A DNA stretch of 64,000 nucleotides. Origin: Coprinellus micaceus. Lineage: Eukaryota; Basidiomycota; Agaricomycetes; Agaricales; Psathyrellaceae. The notes below the pieces were generated by a model. That model saw only the letters and a list, made by a program, of their open reading frames with translations. It was not told the DNA's origin and ran no database searches. Below are positions 1 through 12,446 of this stretch, piece by piece. How positions within the stretch are numbered: the stretch's first letter is position 1; every line of letters starts with the position of its first letter. The stretch spans positions 2,542,001 through 2,606,000 of the forward strand of contig OX596340.1 in assembly GCA_951394405.1 (NCBI GenBank), given 5' to 3'. The translations under genes and the position numbers were made by a program.

Positions 1-748
1 TTATGATACTTCAACCTCACTCGCCGTTTCATCGCCCCATCGTACGAGTCATTGGCAGGAATGTACGTGGTGGTGTATACCTCGACTGCGAGGGCGACAA
101 GCGTGGCCACGATCGACGGCATCAGGTAGAACTCTGCACCAAATCGCCGTGCGAGCTTGCTGCTGACCTTGTCAGACATAGCAGTTGGCCACCATTCCTT
201 CGGGTGCTGCACTGCATACTCCAGGCCCATTTCTTCGCCTAGAAGTACTAGAGTCGCTTTTGATCCGTCGGGGAACTCGCAGACATTGTGGACGTTGGGG
301 TTAGGCGAGTTGAGAATTTGGTGGGTCATGGCTGGGTGAGTTGGGCGCTTAGGGTGAATTCGGTGAGATTCCATGAGGACAGCAAGGAGGGGGTAGAATG
401 AGACAAGGTCAATTCTGTCGGTTTTTCCTGGGTACGAGTTGTCACTTGAGATGCGGAGCAACGTTGTCGGGCGACGTACCGCAAACAGTTTTGTGACTCG
501 GCCAGTCCTTCTTCTGACATTGGGCGTTACAATATACTTGCTATATTGTTGTGAGATCCTCCACCGAGAAGCGAGCCCCGATCTCTGCCACTCACCTCCC
601 CGCAGCTCGCACAGATTGACAATTTTTCTCCAACATTGCCACAGGCGCTGCATTTCTTGACGCTCTTAAGCGGTCGCTGAATTTGCCTCAACTCTTTGGG
701 GTGCCATTGGTGCTCGCAGTTGTCGCAAGTGCATCCCGGCCCTGTCAT
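1..748 (-). CDS. MYND-type zinc-finger protein, 3' part cut by window edge
   Basis: Three exons can be spliced: 748..596, 540..480 and 427..1 (runs off the edge). The introns are 55 and 52 nt with GTGAG/TATAG and GTACG/CCCAG borders. Joining them restores a full MYND zinc finger: CSACG, then CASCG, then VYCNAQCQKKDW and SHKTVC, which supplies the seven Cys and one His expected to bind two zinc ions. An extra Cys-rich start (CTCDNC, H) precedes it. The following segment (FYPLLAVLMES, HPAMTHQILNSPNP) is, to my recollection, typical of a large agaricomycete MYND family of unknown function. MYND fingers mediate protein-protein contacts. The splice model is mine and no enzymatic domain is visible in the part present. 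Confidence is high for the MYND domain and lower for exact ends. Confidence 0.85.
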
Positions 749-1439
749 AGTGGTAGATGAAGCGCAAGGCGAATTCGTGAACGTCGCGCGGCTGACACAA
801 TAGGGGCAACCCGTGACTGTGTGCTTTTCTTGCCCCTTCTATCGATCACGGGCGCTTAAGCCCGTCCTGGCGAGGACAAGGCGGCGAAACCGGCGAAGTA
901 CTGCCATTTGTTTGGATTGCCACGGTTGCTCTCATTCCGCGGTGACTGGGCAACTAGCATGCAAGGCTGTACTCAACGTCCACCAGAGATGAAGACTCTA
1001 CCGTCGGACGTTCAGTTGGCAATCATCGATCATCGATCATCTGTAATCTGTCCTGGACGTTATACAAGGTGGTCCAGTCGGCGTGAGGACCGCTTTTCTC
1101 TGTGACTAGAGTGTAACCCGTGCTTCGCACCGGGGATCTGGTTAAATGGCGTCAGCGCGTGGCCCCAGCCCATGCTTAGTATTCTAGGTCCCACTGCAGC
1201 GATAACCTTCCCCGATTGCGGTGATGCCGGGCTCGTATCCTTGGGAGGACATCTCGCATTCCCGGATTCCCTGCGCAGACCCTACATAGCTCAAAGCCCT
1301 CTTTTCGTCGAAACAGCGCCAGCTCATCCGTGCTATATATAATCCTGGGCCGCCCGGATGTCACAACCCCGCGGCACCACCGCGTCTAAGTCCTATAGCT
1401 GGTGAGGAGCGTACCGACTATATCCCGGTCCAGCGCCTG
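749..1439. other. Intergenic, upstream of the MYND gene
   Basis: No coding signal is convincing on either strand; short open frames lack family resemblance. It contains the CGGGCGCTTAAG motif at 849-860 (listed separately). Nothing else recognised. Confidence 0.5.
849..860. promoter_or_regulatory. CGGGCGCTTAAG motif upstream of MYND gene
   Basis: It lies about 100 nt upstream of the minus-strand ATG at 748. The same core, GGGCGCTWA, recurs upstream of many F-box genes in this window. Function is inferred only from repetition and position. Confidence 0.35.
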
Positions 1440-2240
1440 GATAAGCGCCCGCAAACATCAAGTGCAGGCTACCCAAGCCGACTACCGAGCCTTGCAGGTG
1501 AGGTGCTAATTTCCCGTCACCGCCCCGTCGTCATTGCGAACATAACCGCATGCAAAGATACTCCAGTTGTTCAGCGCAACGGTGATCCTTGATTCCATGG
1601 ATCGGCAGAGATAGAGTGACGGCATTAGGCTCTGAAATATGTAGCCCTTGTTTATAAAGCACGACCTGCGACAGTAGTATCCTCACCCATGAGATGAGTG
1701 GGCCTTTATTCCCACGAACGGTGATATAAACCTACTGGAAGTTGCCCGAGAGCCTGAGATTGCCCGCCTGCTCCTTTTAAACAGTAAATGTTTTAATGTC
1801 AGCACACCTCTCATCCATGAGATGAGTGGACTCTTATTCCTGTAGACGGTGAGATTGGCTCTTGGTGAACAGAGCAGAAAACATCCCCCCGGACGCACAG
1901 CGCGAGTCCCGAGCCAATTTTACCCTGCCATCAGTGATGTGTGGATATCGGCGCACCTCTCATCCATGAGATGAATAGACTCTTATTCCCGTGGACGGTG
2001 AGATGAGCTCTTGATAAGCACAGTGGAAAATGTCCCGCCCAATGCACACCGCGAGTCCCAAGGGAATTTTACAGAGCCTTCAGAGTGAAATGCTGATTTC
2101 CCGTCGTCCTCCCGTCATCATTGCGTTCCCGATCGATGTCCCCGTAGTTCAGCGCATGGACGAACCTCGCCAATATCAACGGAATTTTATTTGCGTGAAC
2201 GGTGACGTGAGCTCAGTGGGCGTCACGCTGATCACTGAAT
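1440..2240. repeat. Degenerate direct repeats, about 150-200 nt units
   Basis: Recognisable units start near 1680, 1806, 1955 and 2160. They share CATGAGATGAGT, then ACTCTTATTCC, then GACGGTGAGAT, then GCGAGTCCC. A second repeated module (GCTGATTTCCCGTC, TCATTGCG, GTTCAGCGCA) occurs near 1500-1590 and again near 2090-2160. Copies differ by substitutions and small indels. No protein is encoded. It may be a decayed minisatellite or remnants of a non-autonomous element. Confidence 0.7.
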
Positions 2241-2500
2241 TTAGCCTCGGCCCAACGCACGCAGTCGAAGCCGCCCGCCCGACCTGGCCCTCTTCAGAAG
2301 TTGTCTCAAACTGACCCGGCCCAAACTCGACGACTCTTGAACGGGACGCTCGAAATTTGAAATGCGCCCAAACTTTACTTGTTTCATGAATTGGATAAGT
2401 TTAGATTCAGTGTGCGTAGCTGAACGAACCTTGCGCACACCTAGTAGGGTGGTCGGGGATGAGGGTAGGGTCATAATGGCTTGGAGCTATCACAGTCGTT

Positions 2501-4899
2501 CTAATCCGCAACGCTTACAACCAGGGGCAACTGCTGGCCTGACTCTCCCACAACAGCAGGAGTAACAATCCCCGTCATCTTCCACTCAATCTCCTTTCCT
2601 TCAACCGGGCTGAACTTGAACTTGTCCAACAGCGTGCAAAGGACAACCTCTGAAGAAGGGGGATCAGAGAATATAGATGCAGGGTAAGAAAGGAGTGCTC
2701 ACTCATTTCAAGCTGCGAGAACTTGAAGCCAATACACGCCCTTCCTCCCCCGAGGAAGGTCATTCTACAAAGAACAATTGTTACAGCGCTAATAACTGAC
2801 GAGGGTCTAAACCTACAGATGTGAATAGACGCCGGGTATCTTCGCCTCAGAAACTGAATCTGGAAGCCCATTGGTCCACCTCTCTGGTTTCCATTCAAAG
2901 GAATCTGCGCCCCAGATGTCCGGATTGCGATTGGCTGAAAGGAGCGAGAGGAAGATCATTGTGCCTTTAGGAATGAGCAGCTCGGTAAGCTCAGAGCCGT
3001 CCTGACCATGGACGGGTTTGGAGAACGGTAAGGTAACGTCCTCACGAGGCCTACAAGGATGGGTCAAAAGAATTCTGACTTCAAAAATCCTGGGAGCGTA
3101 CTCGCGAAGGATGGTGGGTATAGGTGGGTGGCTGAACCTTAAGTCAGCTGCCACGATTTAGCGATACCGGGTGGAGGACTTACAGACGGAGGGTTTCCCT
3201 ACATACGGCGTCAAGATATGGAAGAGAGGCCAGTGCGTCGTACTCGAGCCTTTCCGCTCCACACCGTTGGTGGGCGTCTCGAATCTCTTCTCTTAGTTTG
3301 TCCTGTGCCGTTTGATGCTGGCTCAGCAAATACAGCGTGCGCGAGAGAGCATTGGATGTAGTGTCCATGGCCGCAAACGTGATGGTTCTGCAGTCGGTCA
3401 ACACAGGGAGTGATTGAAGTCGGAAATTGTACTCACGAGACTTGGCCGACAAGCTCCTCCTCTGAAAGTCTCTCTTCCTCGGATGCCTCTGCATTAGCCT
3501 TAACTAGAGGGTAAGAAGTCACGTTGGCCAACAACTCGTCGAGGAAAATTGAAGTGTGCGCACGGAGAATGCTAATGATGTCCTTCCCTCTTCCAACTTG
3601 CTTCGAAACCGCCTGGCCTCCGTTTTTCAGCGCCCTCCGTTTCGACTCAATGACGTCTAGTGCAGTACAATGTATAATGTCCACTACGCCCCGCAAGTCT
3701 TTCAAAGTCTTCCATGGAATGACGTCGATGGCCCATCGCCTGAGCCAGGGCGTACCAATATCATGTACCAGCGGTAGAATGTAGTGACGTGCGAAATTGA
3801 CGCGAGTGACGAGGTCACTAGGACAATGGCTCAGTTACTGCATACCACGCCTGGCCAAGCGGAGAGAAACGCACTTGAATCGTCTGATGCCATGGGTATA
3901 GTGGTTCTCCTGTGCGTCTTCAGTGAGCGAGTCGAAAGTGTATCCCAGACCACTCTGGCCGACAAGCTCAAGAGCGACTCGAGACATCCATCGCGACACA
4001 TCAATCTAAGGCGGGCCCCGACCGTGTTAGTTGACTGGCGCAATGGTCGAAACTGATGGCGCACCTCCTGAGGACCCATCGACACCTTCACCATAAAGAC
4101 ATCTCGCAGCTATGTTGTATGAAGTTGTTGGCCGCTCCGTTACAGACTCGTTTATCCGTGTAACCTGTGCGCACCTTGTACGTCACATCGAAGAAGGTCG
4201 GAACTGGATGTGCTCACCCGTCAACACTTTTTGGATACAATGATTAAAGGGAGTATATTTACTCATCTCTCGCATATGCGCTATGGAGAAGACCGGGTTG
4301 AGCATCTTTCGCTGCTTGCGATGCTGCTCGCCCAACGTCGCTAAAAGACCCATCCCAAAGATCAAGTTGCTCCCGCTACGTTTCCAGAGCATTTGTCAAA
4401 TGAACGTGAATGCCATCGGGGGCAAATTTCAAACTCACAGGAGGAATCCGGGCGTTTCTTCATAGATGTGTTGGTCCTTGATGATAATGTGGTGCAGTGA
4501 CTTGGGGTCGTAGACGAAAAGGGCCTTTGCGCCGAACGGCGCTCGAATCTTCAAGATGCTACCGTCTAGGAGCTAAACGTCAGAATTCGTACCGCGTAAG
4601 GTACCGCGGAAGAGTTAGGCGGGGACGAAAATACGACCGTGCATTTTGCCGCAATTTGCGTATGGTAGCCCCACCCCTCCTGATCCCACAGCTTATCGAA
4701 ATGACCTGGATTGGCGGATGAGTATAATATAATGTTGGACGAGAAGGAGTATCGTCGGGAACTCACCAGCAAGAAACGACCCTCCTGCTGGACCAGGAAT
4801 GTTGTCCAATGGGTGTTTATTGAATAGTTTCCTCAATATCCTCAATAAAATCCACGTCGTTCCTAGAGCAAGGGAAATTTGCGTGACCCAGGTGATCAT
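2501..4899 (-). CDS. Cytochrome P450 monooxygenase, copy 1
   Basis: Heme-thiolate monooxygenase, expected to be anchored in the ER membrane and fed electrons by P450 reductase; substrate unknown. Fourteen exons follow the same plan as copies 4 and 5. The N-terminus (MITWVTQISLALGTTW) is a membrane anchor, followed by the hinge LDNIPGPAGGSF. I-helix FAAMDTTSNALS, K-helix ETLR, PERW and the heme loop FLGGGRACIG (Cys ligand) are all intact, and the C-terminus is VVSVAD. Exons are in frame with paralogues throughout. One oddity: the exon-2 donor is GC (GCACGG at 4642-4637) where the sister genes have GTACGG, which could weaken splicing. A TATA-like stretch sits near 4985. It is clearly related to the other four P450s here; the family number cannot be assigned without a search. 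Confidence 0.88.
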
Positions 4900-5915
4900 G
4901 CTCAAGGAGGGAGGGCAAGATGGTGGCGAGCGACTGTGTTTGGGAACAGCTGGAAGGCGGGGCGAAGCCGAAGACCTACGTACTATAATACCTTCGAAAA
5001 ATGCCCAATCGTGCGATACCAGTTGCCCTACGCATTCGGGACGTCCAGAAAGTGATCGAAGCCGTCCCTTGGGGCTTCCCTCGGCCACCCGGATTTGGGA
5101 TAATGCGATCGCGCTGCGAGCGGAGAGGCTGCACCACGAGTTCAGCGAGGAAAGGAAACGTAGCGCAGCTCATAGAACTGGGATTATATAGGGAACGTGG
5201 TTGTCCAGCATCACCTTGTCCTCGCCAGCACTGAAGGCGCGCCTCAAATATTACGTTCTGCATCCTTCTGGCCTCAGGAGCACCGTTTAAGCTTCGAAGA
5301 GAAGAAACAATAGGGCCGGCTTCGTTCCAGCCCGAGTCCTCGTGCCACAGCCCTATCAGCGACGTGAGGGATACTGGCGAACCTTTTCAAGAGCCGGGGA
5401 TGCTACAGTGAGCGGTTTAGAACAAAGAACGAGAAGAGGGGTAGCTCCGTTCGGAAGCGCCGATGGAGGATGATGTGGCTGGAAGAAAGGCTCACACCGA
5501 AGCGGATTGTCTATGTGGCGCAGCCAAACACAACCAAATCAGCAGTCGATGGGCGCTAAACTCATCCTGAGTCGGCTGTTGAGGCGGGCCACGCCGATTT
5601 ACGAGTCTACTTTGGCAAGTATCACAGAAAATAGCAATAATTTGTTTTTGGGCAGCACATAGGTACGAAGTGTACAGTACGCGAAAGTCGAGAATGAAAT
5701 CGTGTTCAATGGAAACATGAGGCGGAGGATGCATAATGAGGCGGGTGCAAGTGAACGGATAGTAGGACAGCCGGGCAAAGCAACTAGAACACTGAATGGA
5801 AAGCGCAATTGTACGCCACACAGAGGTGGCATCAGGATGGGCGGTGCCCGGGCAGAAACAGGCTCGGACGATGGTTTCACCGCTGGATAGGATCTCAGGA
5901 CTGGATGGTCGTCGC
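4900..5915. other. Intergenic between P450 copy 1 and F-box copy 1
   Basis: Promoter region of P450 copy 1 and 3' flank of F-box copy 1. It holds a TATATAA-like element near 5188 (minus strand) and GGGCGCTAAA at 5551-5560 preceded by CAGCCAAACA, a pair also found at 24251-24278 upstream of P450 copy 5. No supported gene. Confidence 0.5.
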
Positions 5916-7546
5916 TTAACCGCACCGGGTGAACGTATGTTCAAGCTCGCGCTCGTCGATAAACTCTGCAAAGCCGATCATATCCTCGGGACCGACGTTA
6001 TGAACTCGAAGGAGCGCCAGCGTCTCTAATTTGGGAACCACCTTGGAGGACAATAGCTCTTCGAAAAGTTCGGAATCCTCATCACCGATGACATGATCGA
6101 GGATCAAGTGCTTGAGTGCCGGAACCCCTCGCAGGGCCGTAACGAGCGTTTCGTCTTCAAAGTCAGCATTTGAAATGTGCAGTGAAGATATACCCGATTC
6201 TTGCGCGCCACAGTTCCCCCGAACGAAAGCAATGAAGGGAGATTGAAATTCTTCCGGGATAGTATAGTCCCGGGTGTCGTCGCCTGAGGGCCGTCCTTGC
6301 GAAGTGAAAAAGATTGAGACGTCGCGGAGGGAGGGGAGGCGGAGAATTTGGAGACCTGTCAAATCATACACCGAGACTTCGTCGATCCAGAGGGTATGTA
6401 CGCTGGGCAGGGTTGAACCGACATCTTCTCGGGATATTGTGTCGATGTAAGGGTCATCTGACTGCTCCCAATCGCAAAAGTCACCATCATGGAGATGTAG
6501 TTTGAGTACTTCAAGGTTGGAGCAGTGTCGAAGGGTCTTGAAGATGTAGTCTCCCGCCCAATCACAGCTGAGCGTGAAATGGGTCAGGCGTTGCAAGACA
6601 TTGGCTGGAAGCTCCATTATCAGCTTGTATGTCGTATCAGCATGTTGGGGCAGGTCCAGTTGTAAGCTGCGTATTGAATTTGGGAGGAAGGAGAACGTTG
6701 TAGATGGCACCGTCTTCCGGGTAACGACCCACTGTGCCGCGGATATGGCCATTGGCGAACGACCTGATTGAGTCCCAAGCCGAGGGCTGTGGGTGGTTGT
6801 CGAAGGATTGGAGGTGTTTCGCCAAGTTGATTAAACATTTGGGAGTTGCGGGTCGGATCGAGACGTGATCCAGGGAGACCCCCGCTTTGAGGATTTTCCC
6901 CACAAGCGGTGTATCAAGGAGACATTTACCATCGCTTGCAGCACCACAGCGGTACGAACGTCGCCCGGCGCGTAGAGAGTAACGGTCGGAGCAATGTAGT
7001 GAGCGTAGCACGAGGGTCCTGGGCAAGGTCCTTGAGCGGGACAACCATGCTGTAACGGATTCGTACGCCTGGGCTGAAGTCGAACCCCATACATTGACGA
7101 CAGCGTGTTGCCAGAGCTTTGGGGTTAGGTGCGCGGCGTCGCGCCACGTCTTGCAGACTCGGCAAATGTTGATTGAGCACGTTTGCGATCCGACGTATGA
7201 AAAGATTTCTCCTAGGATTTCTGGAGGAAGGCGTCGGATTGGGGCCAGGATCAGTCGGTAGAGTTGGCAGGATTCCTCTACCTCCCGTAGCCGACTCTGG
7301 AGGGCTTCAAGTTGGAGCTGTAAAGAAGTGACTTCGTTGGTCCAGTCCAGCAGAAGGCCTTGAACGGCCACGACGTCACATGGATTCGGGCAGTCGTTCG
7401 ACATCGCTAAGTGGCAGCCATTGCAGTGACATTTGGGCTCTGTGGATGCTGTTGCTAAAGGTGGGAGAAAGGTGCTCAACTAAACGAATTCAGGACATTG
7501 CAAGAGGGAATTATGCTCTTACCACAAGGAGGGTTGTAGCACACAT
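5916..7546 (-). pseudogene. F-box/LRR protein copy 1, frameshifted
   Basis: Sister of copy 2 (12447-13985) at the protein level. Exon 1 (7546..7523) and a 43-nt intron lead into a frame with KCHCNGCHLA, a coiled segment, the F-box core PIRRLPPEILGEIF and the start of the LRR region, which then runs into a stop at 6637. The LRR half continues in another frame (6752 to 5916) ending FTRCG. Aligned with copy 2, a 7-nt insertion, effectively a duplication of GCC plus AATG, lies near 6749-6757. The two halves together cover the whole family length. Either a pseudogene or, less likely, an assembly error. An intact product would be an SCF ubiquitin-ligase adaptor. Confidence 0.75.
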
Positions 7547-8380
7547 CCGTTTGAAGATGTGTCGCAACAACAGGCGACACTGGAGAACGTCGTTCAGCAA
7601 TTTCCCAGGTGACTCAATGGACTTCGATGCGCACCACCTGTTGATCCTATAGGCTGAGGCTTTGAAAGAAGACAAAAGCGCGGGCCTTCCAAAACCGTGG
7701 TGTAGTTCATTATTGAGGAAGCTTGCTTGTGAGGCATAACGGGGCGAGGGGAAGGAACAGTGGGCTGGATGACAAACTGTGGCAGTGGCCCGTGCATACA
7801 ACCACTCAGATGGTTCTCCTCGTTGCGAGACAACGGCTGCATGCGACTTCAGGATGAATTGAGCCTTTTCAGGTCCGGTATTCGCGAGTATTGCCAAGAA
7901 CTGGAGGAGAAACCCAAAGTGCTGAACTGCAGCGTCGTGGCCGGCAAACCCCGAGCTTGGATTTACTCAAGAACAGAGATAAGATAAGATGTCCACGAGA
8001 AGACAGAATGTCGTTCAGTTCCAAGTCGGCGAGGCTACCTCGTCGCCATTGGAGATAATGTCCATCGTAATCTCCCGTAGTCAAGAGTCCCAGACCGTAC
8101 GATTCCGTATTTTTTTTACTCCTCGCGTACACGCCCATCGCACATCCCAAAGGCAAAGGAGATCATGAATGGCTATTGGTGTATTGGCTACAGAGGCGCT
8201 ACATAAGGTGGGTTTGCCTGCAGAGGCATATGTGGGCGTAGACTCCGAGTAACCAGCGGAGAATGAGGAGGAGGGGAGGATCCTCGATCCTCCCTATCGA
8301 GCTATCTGCTCATAGAGCGACAGTCACTGGCCTAACGTGAACGAGGGACGAACAGAATGGCGTGCGTGGACAGTACCGCT
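7547..8380. other. Intergenic between F-box copy 1 and P450 copy 2
   Basis: The stretch 7520-7610 (minus strand) is conserved with 12290-12400 upstream of F-box copy 2 (TGTTGCGAC, CTTCAAACGG, GCTACAACCCTCCTTG). A run of GATA-type sites, AGATAAGATAAGAT, lies at 7976-7989. No gene seen. Confidence 0.5.
7973..7994. promoter_or_regulatory. Tandem GATA-type sites
   Basis: AGATAAGATAAG reads as consecutive GATA-factor half-sites. The same element (GAATCTTATCTTATCT on the opposite strand) occurs upstream of P450 copies 3, 4 and 5. Binding is inferred, not shown. Confidence 0.35.
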
Positions 8381-10768
8381 TCAATCGACAAGGCTGACCA
8401 CAAGGGGGAGCTGTGGGCCCGTCTTTCCGACAACACTCGGTGAAACGACCCCAGTCATTTTCCACTCAATCTCTTTTCCCTTCGCAGGACTGAACTTGAA
8501 CTCTTTGAGTAGCGTGCAGAGGACGATCTCTGATAGGGCGCGTTAGAGCACTCGAAACAAAAGGCAGTGATGAGTTCGACTTACTCATCTCCAGTTGGGA
8601 GAACTTGAACCCGATGCATGACCTCCCTCCGCCGATGAACGTCATACTAATCAGGGAAATGAGCTGGTCGACCACGCACAGATAAATGTACAAATGACGT
8701 ACAGGTGAGAGTAGACGCCGGGAATCTTTGCATTTGCGACCGAGTCTGGTAGACCTTCGATCCACCTCTCGGGCTTCCACTCAGAGGAATCACTTCCCCA
8801 TACTTCCGGGTTGCGGTTAGAGGAAAGAAGCGAAGGGAAAACCTTGGTACCCTTTGGTACGACGATTTCACTTATCTCGGAGCCGTCGTTACTGCGAATG
8901 GACTTTGAGAAAGGAAGGACAACGTCTTGGCGAGTCCTAAATAGACGGAGGGGATGAGCCCGTGAGCATGAGTGTTTGGAGGGATTACTTACTCTCGCAT
9001 GATAGTGGGTACGGGTGGGTGGCTATTCCATGCGCATCACTTAGGAGTTCAGAGTTACGGGAGAGGCAACTCACAGACGGAGCGTTTCCCTGCAAACGGC
9101 GTCAAGGTACGGTAGCGCTACCAGCTCGTCGTACTCGAGCCTGTCTCCGCCACAATTCTCATAAGCTTCGCGAATTTCTTCGCGAAGTTTGTTCTGCACC
9201 AAGATGTTCTGACTGAGGAGGAAGAGTGTACGAGAGAGGGCGTTGGATGTCGTGTCCATGGCAGCGAAGATGAGGGTCCTGAGTTGCTGATGAGCGCATG
9301 CCCGTCCATAAAATCTGGAGGGGGGAACTTACGAGACTTGACCAATAAGTTCCTCCTCCGTGAGCCTGTCTTCCTCTGAGGCTTTCGTGTTGGCCCTGAC
9401 TGTAGATAGAAAGGGAACCATCAGGGTTAGTTTTCGTCTTTTCTCCAGGGCGACAAGACGCACGGAGAATGCTGATGACGTCCCTCCCCCCGCCGATTTG
9501 ACTTGCGACAGCCTCGTCGCCCTCCCTCATCGCCCTCCTTTTCGAACCGATCACCTCCTCCGCAGTGGTATGCATGATGCTCGCCACATCTCGCATCTGC
9601 TTCAGTGGCTTCCACCCCAACACGTCGATGGCCCACCGCCTGAACCTCGGGGTGCCAATGCCGTGCACGAGCGGTAGAATAAATTGACGCGCAAAGCTAA
9701 GTTGCAGCTCGAGGTCGCTGAGGGTTACATGAGATTAGTTTCAGTTCGTTGATAGAGGACTCTAGGAGGGGGACATACCCAAATTTCTTGGTTTCGCGAG
9801 TGTAGTAATTCTCTTCTGCGTCTTCGGTCAGAGGGTCGAAGCTGTGCCCCAAACCACTCTGTCCGATAAGCTCTAGGGCCGTTCGCCCCATCCAGCTCAT
9901 CACTTCAACCTAGAGATTCACAAGTACAGCGTCATCCTCTCGACCCGGAAAGCGAAGGCAGGGACCGAACTGCGCACCTCTTGGGGGCCATCTGAGGTCT
10001 TTCGCCTAAAGGAATCACGGAGCTAAAGCGAACATGCTATTAGACAGGCTTGTTGGGAGAGACCAATCTCGAAAACATACCTTGGTGGTTACATCGTAAA
10101 AGATGGGGACTACGCAAGGGGTGAGATAGGGGCCGTGTAGTGGTCATGTACCGCGCGGACTCACTCATGTCTCGCATATGCGCCGTAGAGAACACGGGGT
10201 TGAGCATCTTCCTCTGTTTGCGATGCTCGTCGCCCATGGTCGCGAATAGCCCTTTGCCAAAAATGAGGTTACTGCCACTGTGCGCGAAGATGGTCAACTA
10301 GGTCAGCAATGGTCGACGCGAACCTGAACGGGCATATCGTACATGATGAATCCGTCGGTCTCCTCGAAGATATGCTGGTCCTTGACCATAATGTGGTGAA
10401 GCGCCTTTGGATCGTAGACGTACAACGCCTTCGTGGCAAAAGGGCCTCGAACCTTGATCACACTCCCGTCTACATTACACAGTGTCAAGGCTTGGATTCG
10501 AACGGAATAAGACCGTCGTACATGTGGATGATAGCTTCGTATGGTAGTCCCACCCTTCTGGGTTGAAGACCTTGTCGAAATGTCCTAGGTAAAAGTGTCA
10601 GCCCTACACGGGGGATATCCTCCGTGCAGACTTACCTGCGAAGAAACTTCCGCCTGGGGGGCCAGGAAGGTTGTCCAACGGGTTCCTTCCGAGCAACCTC
10701 TTCAATATCTTGAAGCCGACCCACGTCACCGCTAGGGCAACGATTCCGTGCAATGTGGTAACGACCAT
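8381..10768 (-). CDS. Cytochrome P450 monooxygenase, copy 2
   Basis: ER-type P450 with the shared 14-exon plan. I checked all exon joints against copies 4 and 5 and all keep frame. The start at 10768 gives MVVTTLHGIVALAVTW as membrane anchor, then LDNLPGPPGGSFFAG. Motifs present: KALHHIMVKDQHIFEE, HRKQRKMLNPVFS, I-helix AAMDTTSNALS, ETLR, PERW and heme loop FIGGGRSCIGFKF with its Cys. The C-terminus is LPLVVSLVD, stop at 8381. All introns are about 45-65 nt with GT-AG ends. It is the most divergent of the intact copies together with copy 1, and lies in the same orientation as copy 1. Substrate cannot be inferred. Confidence 0.9.
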
Positions 10769-12446
10769 GATGGACGTCGAGGGATATGGGGTGCCAGGTA
10801 CTGCCGTATGAGGAATGGATCGAGTGCGAGTGAGTTTGAGGGATCAAGTCAGGCAACATACAGCCGTATATATACTCTCCTGCCCCTGCAATTCGCCGGC
10901 CGACGCCCATTACTTCGACAACCTTCGCGCGCACACAACATGAGTCGCCAAGGCAAACAAACGGGGCTCCTCCGGTAACCTGGAAGCTATCCAACGCGAT
11001 GACCCTGCTGAACCAGCGAGGCGTGGTCCCATCGGCCAATGGGAAATCCCTGTGCAGTCATCGTCGGGGCGGTTCTGTGGGCCCAGAATGAGATCATTTC
11101 AATTTGGCTTGGTGATACTGCTGACAGGGAGGAGGTTTTTGGGCGGTCATTTGGTGTCGTAGATATACGAGGTGGCTCAGGGTTCAGCTCCATGCCTTCC
11201 GGGCAAGTATTTCGCTAACTGTCACTCACAGAAACCAGGGCCATGAGGCCCGAAATGCGGCCAAGTGCCAGTATAGAAACGCAGTCAATGGCCAGAATTG
11301 TGGAGGGAGTCCAGGGCAACGAGAGCAGAAGGGCCTGAGTTCAGCCTATAGGATATTCGACCCCGTTCACGGAATAACGGAATCGCTCGGAACTCGTTGC
11401 CCGCGGCACCCAAAGCTGTCCAAGCATCCAGACTCCAGCGATTTGGAGATGAAAGGGAGAAGCGCCCAGTGACGAAATGTGGGGGATAGAAGCCACAACG
11501 ACCGACGAGTTATACTGAAGGTTTGTAAGTGCGCGTCGTGTCTTCGCGGTCGATTCGGTCTGCGAAGCGCTGGCCAGTAAACTAGATGCACTCGGAGTTC
11601 GGGTGGTGCTTAGCTAGAAGCACCAGTTGCAAGTTCGCGTCCACAGAGTTTGGGTCGATGACGAATGGAGTGTGTCCTCGGAGGTCGAAGGTGGGGGGAA
11701 ATATTAAGTTGTGGGTGGGTTGTGGTCAGGCCTGCCAGCTGGTAGTGGATCGGATATCCGGGTCGCAGAGACGGGGTAAGTTAGGCGCCGAAGCGACCAA
11801 TGCCTTTGCGAAGAGTTTGGTCTTGTCGTCGAAGCCCTCGATGCGCAATAGGCACGTTTACATCTCAACCTGTTGGGCTCAGCACTATCCTAGGGTACTA
11901 GGGTAGAACAATGCGGCGTGGTTGTGGTTTTCCTGAAAACAAGAGCTCGGTGGAATTACTGCAAACCAAACTTTGCGTATGTTTGGCAAAGGGTTCTGGC
12001 TGCCTCGCGGTGACCCCAGTGCAGGGCTTGTGTGCTCCCACTTCACTCAGTTCTTCCAAGATCTATTGTAGCGTCCTCGCGATCCCCAAAGGTAGACATC
12101 GGATATATAGCCCTCCCAGAAATAGCATGCAGTCGCCCTCGCGCGACCAGGAGGTGCATTCGGATCGTGTTATGGGCGGACCACAACCGCGGCTTTCTGT
12201 AGTTCAACCTGGCGATCCTCCTGGGTCTCCTCCTGCCCATGTTTCTTCATCTCCGCCCCTCCCAACAGTGGGATACGTTACAACCGCTTTGGGGAGTTTG
12301 CTGAACGATCCCCGTCCTCTGGTGTCGCCTATTGTTGCGACCCACCTTCAAACGGTTGTATGCTACAACCCTCCTTGCAGTAAGAGGATAACTCTGTTTC
12401 GTAGTGCCCTGTAGTAATCGATTGAGCCCACTCCCCAGGTTCAACG
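10769..12446. other. Divergent promoter region with a coding-like remnant
   Basis: Upstream of P450 copy 2 (minus) and F-box copy 2 (plus). On the minus strand two open stretches look coding by composition: about 11870-11740 (IEGFDDKTKLFAKALVAS, ending STTSWQA then stop) and about 11690-11586 (TFDLRGHTPFVIDPNS, ending HHPNSECI then stop). They cannot be joined cleanly and resemble nothing I recognise, so they are best treated as remnants. 12290-12400 matches the F-box copy 1 upstream region. Confidence 0.4.
10866..10875 (-). promoter_or_regulatory. TATA box of P450 copy 2
   Basis: GTATATATAC lies about 95 nt upstream of the ATG at 10768. Copies 3, 4 and 5 have TATA-like elements at nearly the same distance. 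Confidence 0.6.
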
